Below, one piece after another: positions 6,457 through 13,164 of a stretch of 64,000 bases of DNA (positions are counted from its first letter, which is position 1; each line of letters starts with the position of its first letter). The position numbers and the translations under genes were made by a program. Source of the stretch: a virus; the IMG/VR virus record IMGVR_UViG_3300042261_001309, positions 1 to 64,000 of that record; one strand, 5' to 3'. The notes under the pieces are model-generated. The model worked only from the letters and a program-made list of their open reading frames with translations. It had not been told where the DNA came from and did no database searches.

Positions 6457-6561
6457 CTAACTACTCAACCCTGGGCGCGTCAATTGATTAGTACAAGATT
6501 TAATCATTGTCAGCTTAAATCGAATTAACACTTCGGCTTCTTCTTTACGACGATCTTCCAT
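6457..6561 (-). CDS. putative 34-residue peptide at the head of the array
   Basis: The open frame begins MEDRRKEEAEVLIRFKLTMI and ends at TAG 6457. It is charged and helical. It sits between the terminator at 6639..6678 and the first array gene, so it may be the first cistron of that transcript. The short length makes it uncertain. Confidence 0.3.
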   Translation of the reverse strand: MEDRRKEEAEVLIRFKLTMIKSCTNQLTRPGLSS

Positions 6562-6638
6562 ATATCTCCAATTGTTACCTGAATCCGCTGTAAATCAAAT
6601 AGCACTGGATAATCTCGCTATACGTCTAAATACAAAAG

Positions 6639-6678
6639 TACTTCAATCGCCCAGCTAGATACATGAGCGACTGAAGTA
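6639..6678 (-). terminator. probable intrinsic terminator separating the array from 6702 onward
   Basis: A 12-base stem (TACTTCAATCGC with GCGACTGAAGTA, one mismatch) surrounds a 16-base loop. On the minus strand the stem is followed by CTTTTGTATTT. It lies just after the stop codon of 6702..6878 and marks the end of the accessory transcript that begins near 12.3 kb. The long loop lowers confidence. Confidence 0.5.
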
Positions 6679-6701
6679 TTGATCTTATTTGTCTGCTGGC
6701 C

Positions 6702-6878
6702 TTAGTTGATTTCAAGGCCGAATAACTTTCTAAGCTCCATCGGATCTATTTGATCCTTTGGAATGGCCACCTTCACATAGAATATGTCCCCCTTCGGGGT
6801 GTCAAATTCCATGTAATAGTTTATATGGTAATGTTGCTTGAGTTTTTCAATCCAAGCTAAAGGGGACTCATTTGTCAT
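6702..6878 (-). CDS. hypothetical 58-residue protein
   Basis: The frame MTNESPLAWIEKLKQHY begins with an ATGA overlap on the stop codon of 6875..7150 and stops just before the terminator. The central part alternates beta-like strands (INYYMEFDTPKGDIFYVKVA) with a glycine turn, then a short helix. The fold looks like a small alpha/beta domain; no family is recognised. Confidence 0.55.
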   Translation of the reverse strand: MTNESPLAWIEKLKQHYHINYYMEFDTPKGDIFYVKVAIPKDQIDPMELRKLFGLEIN

Positions 6879-7150
6879 ATTGGGTATTCCTCAATTGTCT
6901 TCGGTTTAACTTTCCTGGCCGTCCAAGGTTGACAACCACCATCCCATCCAGGAGGCAGCTCGGATAGGCCATTAATTACGCTGCAATGAACTACCGGCGG
7001 TTCATCCAATTGATTGATGATTTCATCCCTGTTTCTATTGAAAGCAGCCCTGGCTGTTTCTACGTGCTTAGCTGGCTTATCGGATCCCTCACACACAATT
7101 TCCGTGTAGAAGGATATTTTAACTCTTAGTAACGGTTTTTTATTCTTCAT
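6875..7150 (-). CDS. hypothetical protein with a PPGWDGGCQPW motif
   Basis: The ATG at 7150 (MKNKKPLLRVKI) gives 91 residues and an 11-base overlap with the previous gene. A TTG start at 7204 would overlap it by 65 bases. The C-terminal part carries LPPGWDGGCQPW, compact and glycine/tryptophan-rich, which looks conserved. The first 30 residues are beta-like. No function can be assigned. Confidence 0.55.
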   Translation of the reverse strand: MKNKKPLLRVKISFYTEIVCEGSDKPAKHVETARAAFNRNRDEIINQLDEPPVVHCSVINGLSELPPGWDGGCQPWTARKVKPKTIEEYPI

Positions 7151-7412
7151 CTTTAAATACGGTTGGTTTAACAACGTAAGGAATACGAATAATTCTCGAG
7201 TCAATATAACCCATCAAATAAGGCTTATTTACTGATACATCTAAATAATTAAACTTAGTACCTTTTTTAATTGATCCGAATTTCTCCGTAAATATTACGT
7301 TGTAGTATTTAGCTCTAAGTACTTGCTTGGTTATGCCAGGTATTCCCTCAATTAAACCTTGATAGCTAAACGGAAACACCTCGTGGTTATAAGTTAGTTC
7401 AGTTTTGTTCAC
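7140..7412 (-). CDS. hypothetical protein
   Basis: This 90-residue protein starts MNKTELTYNHEVF and is rich in aromatic residues and short beta-like strands (YYNVIFTEKFGSIKKG, IIRIPYVVKPTVF). It has no signal peptide or membrane segment. The start overlaps the end of the 7399..7968 gene by 14 bases, so the two are probably cotranslated. Family not recognised. Confidence 0.55.
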   Translation of the reverse strand: MNKTELTYNHEVFPFSYQGLIEGIPGITKQVLRAKYYNVIFTEKFGSIKKGTKFNYLDVSVNKPYLMGYIDSRIIRIPYVVKPTVFKDEE

Positions 7413-7968
7413 AATTAACTAGGTCAACGGTCATCGTGTCATCTGGATTTGATGTTTCCTTAAGCTCGTGAGTTATCTTGGCCACATAGATTTGGTCAAA
7501 ATCAGGCCATTCACCACGATCACAAGCTATTCGCCACAGCTCATGTAGGCTTTCCTCTGCTGACTTTATTGCTTCTTCCTCGGTATTATAAAAGTCAGTA
7601 GTGTTGTTATTTTCATCCCGCACCATCCATTGTTCATTTTTCTTCTTTGCTGGTGCGGGAATTGCGGCGATTGCCTGCTGCTTAAGCTGTGCTATTTGAT
7701 CCCGGCAATAAGCTTCCGAACAATTTACACTATCATCACCAAAATGGCTGGTATCAAACCCCAACCACCAAAAACCATCAGGTGAATGATTTCCTACGTG
7801 ATCGGCAGCCCAAGTAATTCCTCTATGCACCGTTACATCCGGCAGACTATTGTAATCTTTCCCAAACCACGGATGAGTCGCAGGAACCCCAATATATCCA
7901 CAACCAAAGCCATGCTCACAATCTGACGGCAGCCAATCAGTAATTACTAACTTAGTTTTTATTTCCAT
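7399..7968 (-). CDS. conserved phage hypothetical protein (GYIGVPxxHPWFGKDY type)
   Basis: This 189-residue protein begins with a beta-rich domain containing GCGYIGVPATHPWFGKDY, VHRGITWA and WWLGFDTSHFGDD. From memory, this order of motifs recurs in hypothetical proteins of phages and bacteria, but I know of no function. The paired histidines and aspartates could bind metal. The C-terminal third is helical and acidic. It is the last gene before the tRNA in the direction of transcription on this strand (the tRNA lies just upstream). Confidence 0.65.
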   Translation of the reverse strand: MEIKTKLVITDWLPSDCEHGFGCGYIGVPATHPWFGKDYNSLPDVTVHRGITWAADHVGNHSPDGFWWLGFDTSHFGDDSVNCSEAYCRDQIAQLKQQAIAAIPAPAKKKNEQWMVRDENNNTTDFYNTEEEAIKSAEESLHELWRIACDRGEWPDFDQIYVAKITHELKETSNPDDTMTVDLVNCEQN

Positions 7969-7982
7969 ATTTACAGTTAATT

Positions 7983-8063
7983 TGGTGGGCCTGGTCGGAA
8001 TTGAACCGACAATCTCGACGCTTATGAGGCGTGTGTTTTAAGTCCAATTTAAACTACAGGCCC
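7983..8063 (-). tRNA. tRNA-Met (anticodon CAU)
   Basis: Read on the minus strand, a perfect 7-bp acceptor stem (GGGCCTG with CAGGCCC) is followed by discriminator A and an encoded CCA. The anticodon loop is CTCATAA (anticodon CAT), with four of five stem pairs good. The T arm is GTCGG-TTCAATT-CCGAC, and the D stem is GTTT/AAAC with a long loop containing GG. CAU could also be read as tRNA-Ile2 if the wobble C is modified by a host enzyme, which sequence alone cannot settle. It is the only tRNA seen. Confidence 0.93.
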
Positions 8064-8073
8064 GATTGATTAT

Positions 8074-8334
8074 TTAACGTTGGGTCTTAATCCACCGCCA
8101 GAGAGGCGCATCTTTGCCTCTCTTTATTATCTTCTTTAAAACCCACAGCTTCCAACCGGTGGCTTCGTGAGGCTGCGGATTTTGCACGGTGTAGTTGTGC
8201 CGATGGTAACCCAGAATTATCTGCACAATCTTTTTCCAAACCGGCAGTGGGTCAAGATAGGCATTGCATCAACAATATTTAGTCACCCGACCAAACAGGT
8301 AGAGATTATCACAGCAACCGTTGAATATCTTCAT
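8074..8334 (-). pseudogene. 87-codon gene interrupted by an in-frame TGA
   Basis: Starting 5 bases after the phosphatase stop codon, ATG 8334 reads MKIFNGCCDNLYLFGRVTKYC, then TGA at 8269-8271. The same frame then continues without interruption for 64 more codons (CNAYLDPLPVWKKIV ... PLWRWIKTQR) to TAA 8074. Both parts have ordinary protein-like composition. It is either a nonsense-mutated gene or, less likely, a recoded UGA. TGA acts as a normal stop elsewhere in the window, for example where it overlaps the next ATG. Product unrecognised. A hairpin at 8100-8123 lies inside the coding sequence. Confidence 0.5.
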
Positions 8335-8339
8335 ATCTT

Positions 8340-8816
8340 TTATTCCGGGAACATTTCGTTGGTTAATCTAACTATACGTTTATTTGGCAATGCGAATGGC
8401 GCTATCTGCATTACCAGCTCCATTGCTTCCTTAGACCCCAATCCACGTGCTCGCAGTATAGCATAACCTATTGCTGGGCTTCTACTTATACCCGCGTGAC
8501 AATGGATAATGTTTACTGGATGTTCTTTATCGAAGTTAATGGTGGTTTCAATATGCTCTTTTTCAGGATAAACCAAGCCACGTTCTTTTAGAGCTGCATC
8601 AAATGCTTCTATGTGGCTATCGTCGATGTCATCAATTGGTAAATGCAAATGATGCTGACACATATGCGGATCAATAAAATGCGTTCGTTCAACAGATATA
8701 ACGTTGTAGCGATAAGCACTTTCTACCAGCATGTTAGCTGTGTAGTATGGGAAGATATAAAACAGCCTGTTTTTAAATGGATTAGAGTTCTCGGTTGTGT
8801 TGACTGGCGTAGTCAT
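8340..8816 (-). CDS. dual-specificity/tyrosine phosphatase-like protein
   Basis: This 158-residue protein carries the Cys-x5-Arg signature as HCHAGISRS: C106 would be the nucleophile and R112 the phosphate-binding residue, followed by a helix starting SPAIGYAI. The acidic stretch near residues 62-66 (DDIDD) could supply the general acid. The length fits a compact dual-specificity phosphatase core. It should remove phosphate from tyrosine, serine/threonine or another phosphorylated substrate in the cytoplasm; there is no signal peptide. The start overlaps the upstream gene by 35 bases. The substrate cannot be told from sequence. Confidence 0.8.
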   Translation of the reverse strand: MTTPVNTTENSNPFKNRLFYIFPYYTANMLVESAYRYNVISVERTHFIDPHMCQHHLHLPIDDIDDSHIEAFDAALKERGLVYPEKEHIETTINFDKEHPVNIIHCHAGISRSPAIGYAILRARGLGSKEAMELVMQIAPFALPNKRIVRLTNEMFPE

Positions 8817-8973
8817 ATCCTGCGTCGTATCCAGCTGTTATAGCATCAGTAAACCAACCAAGCATACAAGCTCGGTCGTTATGTTGTTTGGGGTTTTTCT
8901 CCAAAGCCTTAAACCACGAATCAACAAAGGCTTGAGCTTTAATATACTCCTTGTTCGCTTTCTTTTTAGCCAT
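8782..8973 (-). CDS. hypothetical small protein
   Basis: This 63-residue protein has a lysine-rich N-terminus (MAKKKANKEYIK) and a C-terminal segment with repeated tyrosine/aspartate (AGYDAGYDYASQ). It is helical and soluble. It overlaps the start of the phosphatase gene. Family not recognised. Confidence 0.55.
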   Translation of the reverse strand: MAKKKANKEYIKAQAFVDSWFKALEKNPKQHNDRACMLGWFTDAITAGYDAGYDYASQHNREL

Positions 8974-8977
8974 TCAG

Positions 8978-9175
8978 TTAAATATTAATATAAGGGTTAA
9001 CTACCACTGGCTTTTTACTATAGTCGTACATTTCCTTGCAAAAGCGGTAATGCCCTTTAGTTACCTTGGTTATTCTACCCCCCATTGTAATTCCTTTGGT
9101 TGAATACCGGTGATGAAGTTTTACAATTTCTCCAAAGTTCAAACCGTCAGCTGTTTTTGTGATTACGATTTCCAT
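8978..9175 (-). CDS. hypothetical small beta-rich protein
   Basis: This 65-residue protein starts MEIVITKTADGLNFGEIVKL and has alternating strand-like segments and glycines (ITMGGRITKVTKGHYRF), consistent with a small beta-barrel. It is basic overall. It overlaps the previous gene by 29 bases and ends 5 bases before the next start. Function unknown. Confidence 0.55.
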   Translation of the reverse strand: MEIVITKTADGLNFGEIVKLHHRYSTKGITMGGRITKVTKGHYRFCKEMYDYSKKPVVVNPYINI

Positions 9176-9347
9176 AGGTATTTATTTTTTCGATTAAGTT
9201 TATGATTGCGAATACCATGTCACACAGACAAAGAGAATCTTCTCTAGCTACGCTTATACGTGGATGACTATCCGTATATTGGAAATGCCAGTCCAAGTTA
9301 TCTTCCAATATCTGCAGTAGCTGTTCGATCTCGGATATGTTGTTCAT
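9147..9347 (-). CDS. hypothetical small helical protein
   Basis: This 66-residue protein starts MNNISEIEQLLQILEDNLDW and then has a second helix with CLCDMVFAIINLIEKI. The two-helix plan resembles the left-array proteins, so it may be a dispersed relative; sequence similarity is too weak to prove this. It ends at a TGA inside the next gene. Confidence 0.5.
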   Translation of the reverse strand: MNNISEIEQLLQILEDNLDWHFQYTDSHPRISVAREDSLCLCDMVFAIINLIEKINTYGNRNHKNS

Positions 9348-9352
9348 TTAAT

Positions 9353-9601
9353 TTACAGATGATGTAGTCTAGGTTTACCGGCATAATCGTCAACCGATAT
9401 ACGCTTATCATGCCCATCAAATCCTACACAGGTTTTTTCATTGGCCCATTTATCGTGTGAACCATTAATTAGATGTATATTACCGTTTAGCTTGCCAATA
9501 TAGCTGTCAGGCTTGCAACCATAACAAAAGTCACCCAGATGAAATACGTGGTCATCTGGCTGTACTTTATCGTTCCAATTGGCAATTAATTGCGCGTCCA
9601 T
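9353..9601 (-). pseudogene. truncated calcineurin-like metallophosphoesterase
   Basis: This 82-residue product matches only the central part of a calcineurin-like phosphoesterase: the helix MDAQLIANWNDKVQPDDHV, then FHLGDFCYG and GNIHLINGSHD (normally GNHD). The N-terminal Asp-x-His metal-binding strand and the C-terminal His-x-His that complete the active site are missing at both ends. The reading frame is open upstream for eight codons (PLDYEQE, again family-like) to a TAA. It is probably a non-functional remnant of a longer gene, displaced by 9609..9857. Confidence 0.6.
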
Positions 9602-9608
9602 CTCTTGT

Positions 9609-9857
9609 TCATAGTCTAATGGTTATTCCTTTAAGTGGTTCTTCTATATAGCACTTATTGTGTTCGGTTTTATTAACAAGTGCAGCCGTGTATAAGGCAT
9701 ACAGACAAACGACTAACAATAAGGCCGCCCAAAACCTACTTTGTTCCTCCAAGTTTATTCCGTCTTGTAAATGCGTATCCACCAAAAATACCAAGGCACT
9801 TAAGGCGAATACGAAGATCGTGATTATTTCCCACATATTCAACATTACATCACTCAT
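9609..9857 (-). CDS. small membrane protein with two transmembrane helices
   Basis: This 82-residue protein has hydrophobic segments at about residues 9-27 (IITIFVFALSALVFLVD) and 42-62 (FWAALLLVVCLYALYTAALV), separated by a short polar stretch. The N-terminus overlaps the radical SAM stop codon (ATGA), so it belongs to that operon. It could anchor or transport a product of the radical SAM pathway, but this is only positional inference. Confidence 0.6.
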   Translation of the reverse strand: MSDVMLNMWEIITIFVFALSALVFLVDTHLQDGINLEEQSRFWAALLLVVCLYALYTAALVNKTEHNKCYIEEPLKGITIRL

Positions 9858-10909
9858 ACGTTAAAGTGGTAGCAACCACGTTGTTGTGCTTCTGCGGTAA
9901 TTATATTGTTACGAGTATTAAGTACTTCGGTGTGATTCCATAAAGATAGGAAATCAGGCGCAGTTAAAACGTCCAATCCATCCCGCCATACAGGTAAATT
10001 TTCTCCTTCAATAAATGAACAAGGAAAGTATTTACCTTCGACATTAATATAAGCTCCAGTTTTTGTTGCTTCACAAGGTTCAACAAACTGAGCGTTCAGT
10101 TTAGCAATAGCCGGTGATAACGCAGCCATTAGCTTAGGCGCCCCGCATGAGTCACAGCCATAGTTAATACCTAGTTCAGCACACTTGTCAGTTACTTGTT
10201 TAAACTCATCCGCAGTAACTGAATTTAAATGTACTCCTCTGCCCTTTTGCTTGGCCATAAGAAATACAATGGCTTTTAAGTTAGCCAGTCTAGGATCATG
10301 TTTAATATCCTCTAATGTTTCGAAGATGGCCGATAACGTAGGCTTTGCTACGAGCTGATGTATAGTCACTTGCTTTAACCCGTTGTCAGTCAACAACTTA
10401 ACTGCGTCATAGCATATATTTTTGTTATTGTACCGGCTGACTGCACAGGCACCGGCCCATTTAGCTATATTTTTAGCTGTCTCTTCCGTAATCCTAGCTA
10501 CGGTTAAGTTAGGTATAATGTTATTCTTACGACAGTGCTCAAATATACGCCAAATATCAGGATTGGCCGTAGCCTCAGCATCTACTCCAAATGCAATTTG
10601 AGTTAAGAAATGTTCACCGTTATATTTAGGAAACTTACTGAGAATGGCTTTAAACGTATCCAAGGACATATGCTCCCCTTTAGGTGTATTGGCTTTATAG
10701 CAATGCATGCAGCCTTCATAGCACTGCGTAGTTAATTCAATGTCAGCCAATTCAGGGCCATAAGGAGAAAATACCGGATCGTCATCCAGGCTCCTTCCCC
10801 AACGAATAAATTTACCGCTACTTAAATTGAATCGGTAATTATAGTCCTCCGACTCGAAGCATTTCCAAAATTCACCCGTTTGCGGGCTTAATTTAAGCGT
10901 TATTTTCAT
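9854..10909 (-). CDS. radical SAM enzyme with SPASM-like C-terminal cysteines
   Basis: This 351-residue protein carries the radical SAM cluster motif C63-x3-C67-x2-C70 (CYEGCMHC), preceded by the strand ADIELTTQ. The C-terminal region has further cysteines at 252, 255, 279, 297 and 346 (CDSCG, EPCEA, FPCSF, GCYHF), the arrangement expected of a SPASM-type auxiliary iron-sulfur cluster. SPASM enzymes commonly modify ribosomally made peptides. Its start lies inside the end of the FVSNSSS gene 10893..11219, which makes that protein or its relatives plausible substrates. The enzyme would act in the cytoplasm using S-adenosylmethionine. The family assignment is firm; the substrate is inference. 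Confidence 0.85.
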   Translation of the reverse strand: MKITLKLSPQTGEFWKCFESEDYNYRFNLSSGKFIRWGRSLDDDPVFSPYGPELADIELTTQCYEGCMHCYKANTPKGEHMSLDTFKAILSKFPKYNGEHFLTQIAFGVDAEATANPDIWRIFEHCRKNNIIPNLTVARITEETAKNIAKWAGACAVSRYNNKNICYDAVKLLTDNGLKQVTIHQLVAKPTLSAIFETLEDIKHDPRLANLKAIVFLMAKQKGRGVHLNSVTADEFKQVTDKCAELGINYGCDSCGAPKLMAALSPAIAKLNAQFVEPCEATKTGAYINVEGKYFPCSFIEGENLPVWRDGLDVLTAPDFLSLWNHTEVLNTRNNIITAEAQQRGCYHFNV

Positions 10910-11219
10910 TGTTAACTGTAAAACCGTAGTTGGTCAGCATTAACGAATCCAATATTCCATCTGAAGTATTTTTATCCACCTGCAAGCCCAATTGTTTAAG
11001 TAAGTATATGGATAAATCACCGTTGTCTATATAAGTTGAGCCTCTTAGGAATTGGTCATTCTCAATTAAGCTAAATTCCCATTCATCCGCCAAGGGATCG
11101 TTGTGGACCGCTTCAGGATAGTCCAAGATTAATTGGTATTGCTTAGCCGTCAATCTATTAAGGGCAACAGTAAAACTCGCTGAAGACGAATTACTGACGA
11201 AGCTTTGGCGTATTTTCAT
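10893..11219 (-). CDS. FVSNSSS-leader protein 2, next to the radical SAM enzyme
   Basis: This 108-residue protein starts MKIRQSFVSNSSSASFTVAL, the same leader-like N-terminus as the 1949..2419 and 11984..12337 products. The body is acidic and of ordinary composition. It overlaps the radical SAM gene by 17 bases and is coupled to the upstream gene by ATGA. The arrangement (conserved N-terminal tag, variable body, adjacent SPASM enzyme) resembles a precursor-maturase pair, but the protein is longer than most peptide precursors. Function unknown. Confidence 0.7.
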   Translation of the reverse strand: MKIRQSFVSNSSSASFTVALNRLTAKQYQLILDYPEAVHNDPLADEWEFSLIENDQFLRGSTYIDNGDLSIYLLKQLGLQVDKNTSDGILDSLMLTNYGFTVNNENNA

Positions 11220-11554
11220 AGGTTTTGTAGATTTAAGTAATCATTTACTTCATTAAAATTTTCAACCGGCATCCATAAATAGTGCTTATTTAAGAATGTT
11301 TCCAAGCTACTTTCACGAGCATAGTTATCTCCGTATCCGACATAGATATTTTCGTTCGGATATTTAGCCTGCAATTGTTCAAATGGAATATCAACCGAGT
11401 ATTTTTCTCCCTCATGGTTATATGCAACCGGTTGCCAAATAAACCAACCGTCTTCACCGTAGCCAAAACACACGTTCTCGGTGGATATCACTAATATCCG
11501 TTCATCTGGCTTTGGTTTTACTTCGGTCGATTTATTAAAGGTTAAAACAATCAT
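11216..11554 (-). CDS. hypothetical protein of the radical SAM operon
   Basis: This 112-residue acidic protein starts MIVLTFNKSTEVKPKPDERI. It has strand-rich segments with several tyrosines and tryptophans (FGYGEDGWFIWQPVAYN), suggesting a compact beta domain. It is joined on both sides by 4-base overlaps. Not recognised. Confidence 0.6.
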   Translation of the reverse strand: MIVLTFNKSTEVKPKPDERILVISTENVCFGYGEDGWFIWQPVAYNHEGEKYSVDIPFEQLQAKYPNENIYVGYGDNYARESSLETFLNKHYLWMPVENFNEVNDYLNLQNL

Positions 11555-11673
11555 AATACACTAACCTTTACATGCTTTATCAGCCACACAATAAGATCAC
11601 ACAATTTCCACGCTCCTAGAGGTAGCAGTAGAACAACCGCGAATTCCAGCTTGGTCGTATATTTATTTATCAT
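11551..11673 (-). CDS. 40-residue single-pass membrane peptide
   Basis: The frame MINKYTTKLEFAVVLLLPLG continues to LCDLIVWLIKHVKVSVL and ends in TGA overlapping the next ATG. Two short hydrophobic stretches could form one transmembrane helix or a hairpin. Its 4-base overlaps with both neighbours argue that it is translated. Function unknown. Confidence 0.55.
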   Translation of the reverse strand: MINKYTTKLEFAVVLLLPLGAWKLCDLIVWLIKHVKVSVL

Positions 11674-11981
11674 TTAGGCCTCACTTCACATACAGCGTTA
11701 TGCTTCATTTCATCCAATGAATATTCTTTGTTAAATTCCCAGCAATCGTTTTCTTTTAACACATATAAAGTTTCATCTAGCTCATTAGCAACGGCTTGCA
11801 AATTATCCCTATCCTTTACCAAGCTAATATCTCCGTACCATATCTTGCCCCTGTTCTCGATGGTAATATTAGCGTTCCAGATAACTTGGTGTTCCTGTGG
11901 TGCTACCTTGGAATAGCTTATCAATCTACCTACCCACAAATTGTGTTTGGCAAAAATGTCCAATATCGCGTCTGTAAGCAT
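11670..11981 (-). CDS. hypothetical protein of the radical SAM operon
   Basis: This 103-residue protein starts MLTDAILDIFAKHNLWVGRL and then has beta-like segments (HQVIWNANITIENRGKIWYG) and an acidic helix. It lies 2 bases after the FVSNSSS gene 11984..12337. Not recognised. Confidence 0.6.
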   Translation of the reverse strand: MLTDAILDIFAKHNLWVGRLISYSKVAPQEHQVIWNANITIENRGKIWYGDISLVKDRDNLQAVANELDETLYVLKENDCWEFNKEYSLDEMKHNAVCEVRPK

Positions 11982-11983
11982 AA

Positions 11984-12337
11984 TTAACCTGCTCTGTGTA
12001 ATATCTGTATTTCTTTACTATTGTTAACTAATTCGTTCAATTCTTGGTCATGGTAACTGATGGCTACGTACGCCAATTCTTCATCGGGTTGTAATACTGC
12101 CGCCTTGACCAATTCAACTAACTCATTGTCGTGATAAGGTTTAAGATAATGTAAAATGTCTTTCTTACCAATTGCAATAGTGCGCGTATCGTCTGAATAA
12201 GTAGTGGTTGCATATGCCATCTTGGACAGCAAATCTGGCGCTTTCAGTCCACAATATTCACATCTTTTCGCTGGTTTAATTATCACCAAAAAACTACTGC
12301 TACTTGAATTACTAACAAATCCATTTCTAATTTTCAT
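11984..12337 (-). CDS. FVSNSSS-leader protein 3, first gene of the radical SAM operon
   Basis: This 117-residue protein starts MKIRNGFVSNSSSSSFLVII, the purest version of the motif in the window. A CEYCG pair follows directly (residues 26-30 or so), then an acidic helical body with two HDxELxELV segments (YHDNELVELV and YHDQELNELV), which look like an internal repeat. It is the first gene after the divergent intergenic region at 12338-12402. Function unknown. Confidence 0.7.
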   Translation of the reverse strand: MKIRNGFVSNSSSSSFLVIIKPAKRCEYCGLKAPDLLSKMAYATTTYSDDTRTIAIGKKDILHYLKPYHDNELVELVKAAVLQPDEELAYVAISYHDQELNELVNNSKEIQILHRAG

Positions 12338-12402
12338 ATAGGTACATTTATTTCCAAGTTGTTGTTTGCATTCTGTAACATTTTACGGTACAGTCTTAGT
12401 TA
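12338..12402. promoter_or_regulatory. divergent intergenic region, presumed promoters for both directions
   Basis: These 65 bases separate the minus-strand radical SAM operon from the plus-strand lipoprotein operon, so each should have its promoter here. The sequence is A/T-rich (TTTATTTCCAAGTTGTTG). I cannot align a convincing -35/-10 or Bacteroidota-type promoter, so the call is by position only. Confidence 0.3.
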
Positions 12403-13158
12403 GTGAGAGCGAGAAAGTGGCAATTTTTACCGATCATAGTAGGCATAATTTGCCTATCTGGCTGCTCGCTGTTCCGTCCCAAGGACAAAGAATTTTTTCA
12501 AAAGAAAGTAATCGATGTCCCGGAAAAGATTACTCCTGCTTACAGTGAAACCCAACGTCAGGGTTTACAATACGTTAAATACAACGTAGATCAGGCATAT
12601 GTTGCTGCGCTGCAAGAACAAGCATCAACTAACGTCACGCAGCCTCTAACCAATGCCATAACGGTTATCGATCCTTTAATCGTTCAAGCTGGCCCGCCAA
12701 TTAAAGCCTATCAAGGAGATCCAGTTAAGTTAGCGCAGTGGATTAATAAAACTGCGTCTGACTATAATAAAGCGATCGATAAATATACAGATAAGATCGA
12801 ACCTTTAGTTGGTAAAAAGATCGAAGGAACAGGTTGGATTCAGATGGGTTATTTCACCTGGATAGGCTTCCTGTTGTTCGGTCTATTTTTACTGTATGCG
12901 GTCACTAAGATTGTGCTAAGTATTTGGTTTCCAGCTATTAGTGTGGGCGCTCGGTCAGTCAGCAATCTGACTAGTTCGGCCGTCTCTAAAGCGTTATCCC
13001 AAGTAATATCCGGTGGTGAAGCGTTTAAAACAATGCTCGACGATCATCTGGATGACCAAGCCACAATCGATAAAGTCAAAGAACTATTTAAAATTGCTCA
13101 AAATTCCAAACAAGATCAACACGTTCAAGACACAATTAAGGTCTTAACTGTAAAATAA
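12403..13158 (+). CDS. lipoprotein with an internal transmembrane helix
   Basis: The product has a type II signal peptide: MRARKWQFLPIIVGIICLSG followed by cysteine 21, a good lipobox (L-S-G-C). About 120 polar residues follow, then a strong hydrophobic segment around residues 150-172 (FLLFGLFLLYAVTKIVL) and a polar helical tail. The start is GTG 12403; an in-frame TAG lies just upstream and no ATG is available. A lipid anchor plus an internal membrane helix is unusual. The plus-strand pair with 13165..13668 could be an envelope complex such as a lysis (spanin-like) pair, which is inference. Confidence 0.6.
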   Translation: MRARKWQFLPIIVGIICLSGCSLFRPKDKEFFQKKVIDVPEKITPAYSETQRQGLQYVKYNVDQAYVAALQEQASTNVTQPLTNAITVIDPLIVQAGPPIKAYQGDPVKLAQWINKTASDYNKAIDKYTDKIEPLVGKKIEGTGWIQMGYFTWIGFLLFGLFLLYAVTKIVLSIWFPAISVGARSVSNLTSSAVSKALSQVISGGEAFKTMLDDHLDDQATIDKVKELFKIAQNSKQDQHVQDTIKVLTVK

Positions 13159-13164
13159 CTTATT

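Noticed and set aside
8100-8123. AGAGAGGC/GCCTCTCT hairpin as a plus-strand terminator
   Set aside because: No plus-strand gene precedes it, and it lies in the coding part of the interrupted frame 8074..8334.
8167-8466. 99-codon plus-strand open frame over the phosphatase end
   Set aside because: It covers the phosphatase and the interrupted frame on the opposite strand and has no recognisable protein features.
8074-9347. Genome-wide recoding of TGA to an amino acid
   Set aside because: TGA ends several genes in tight ATGA overlaps (for example 11216, 9854, 3720) and at 19456, where extension would run into clear downstream genes.
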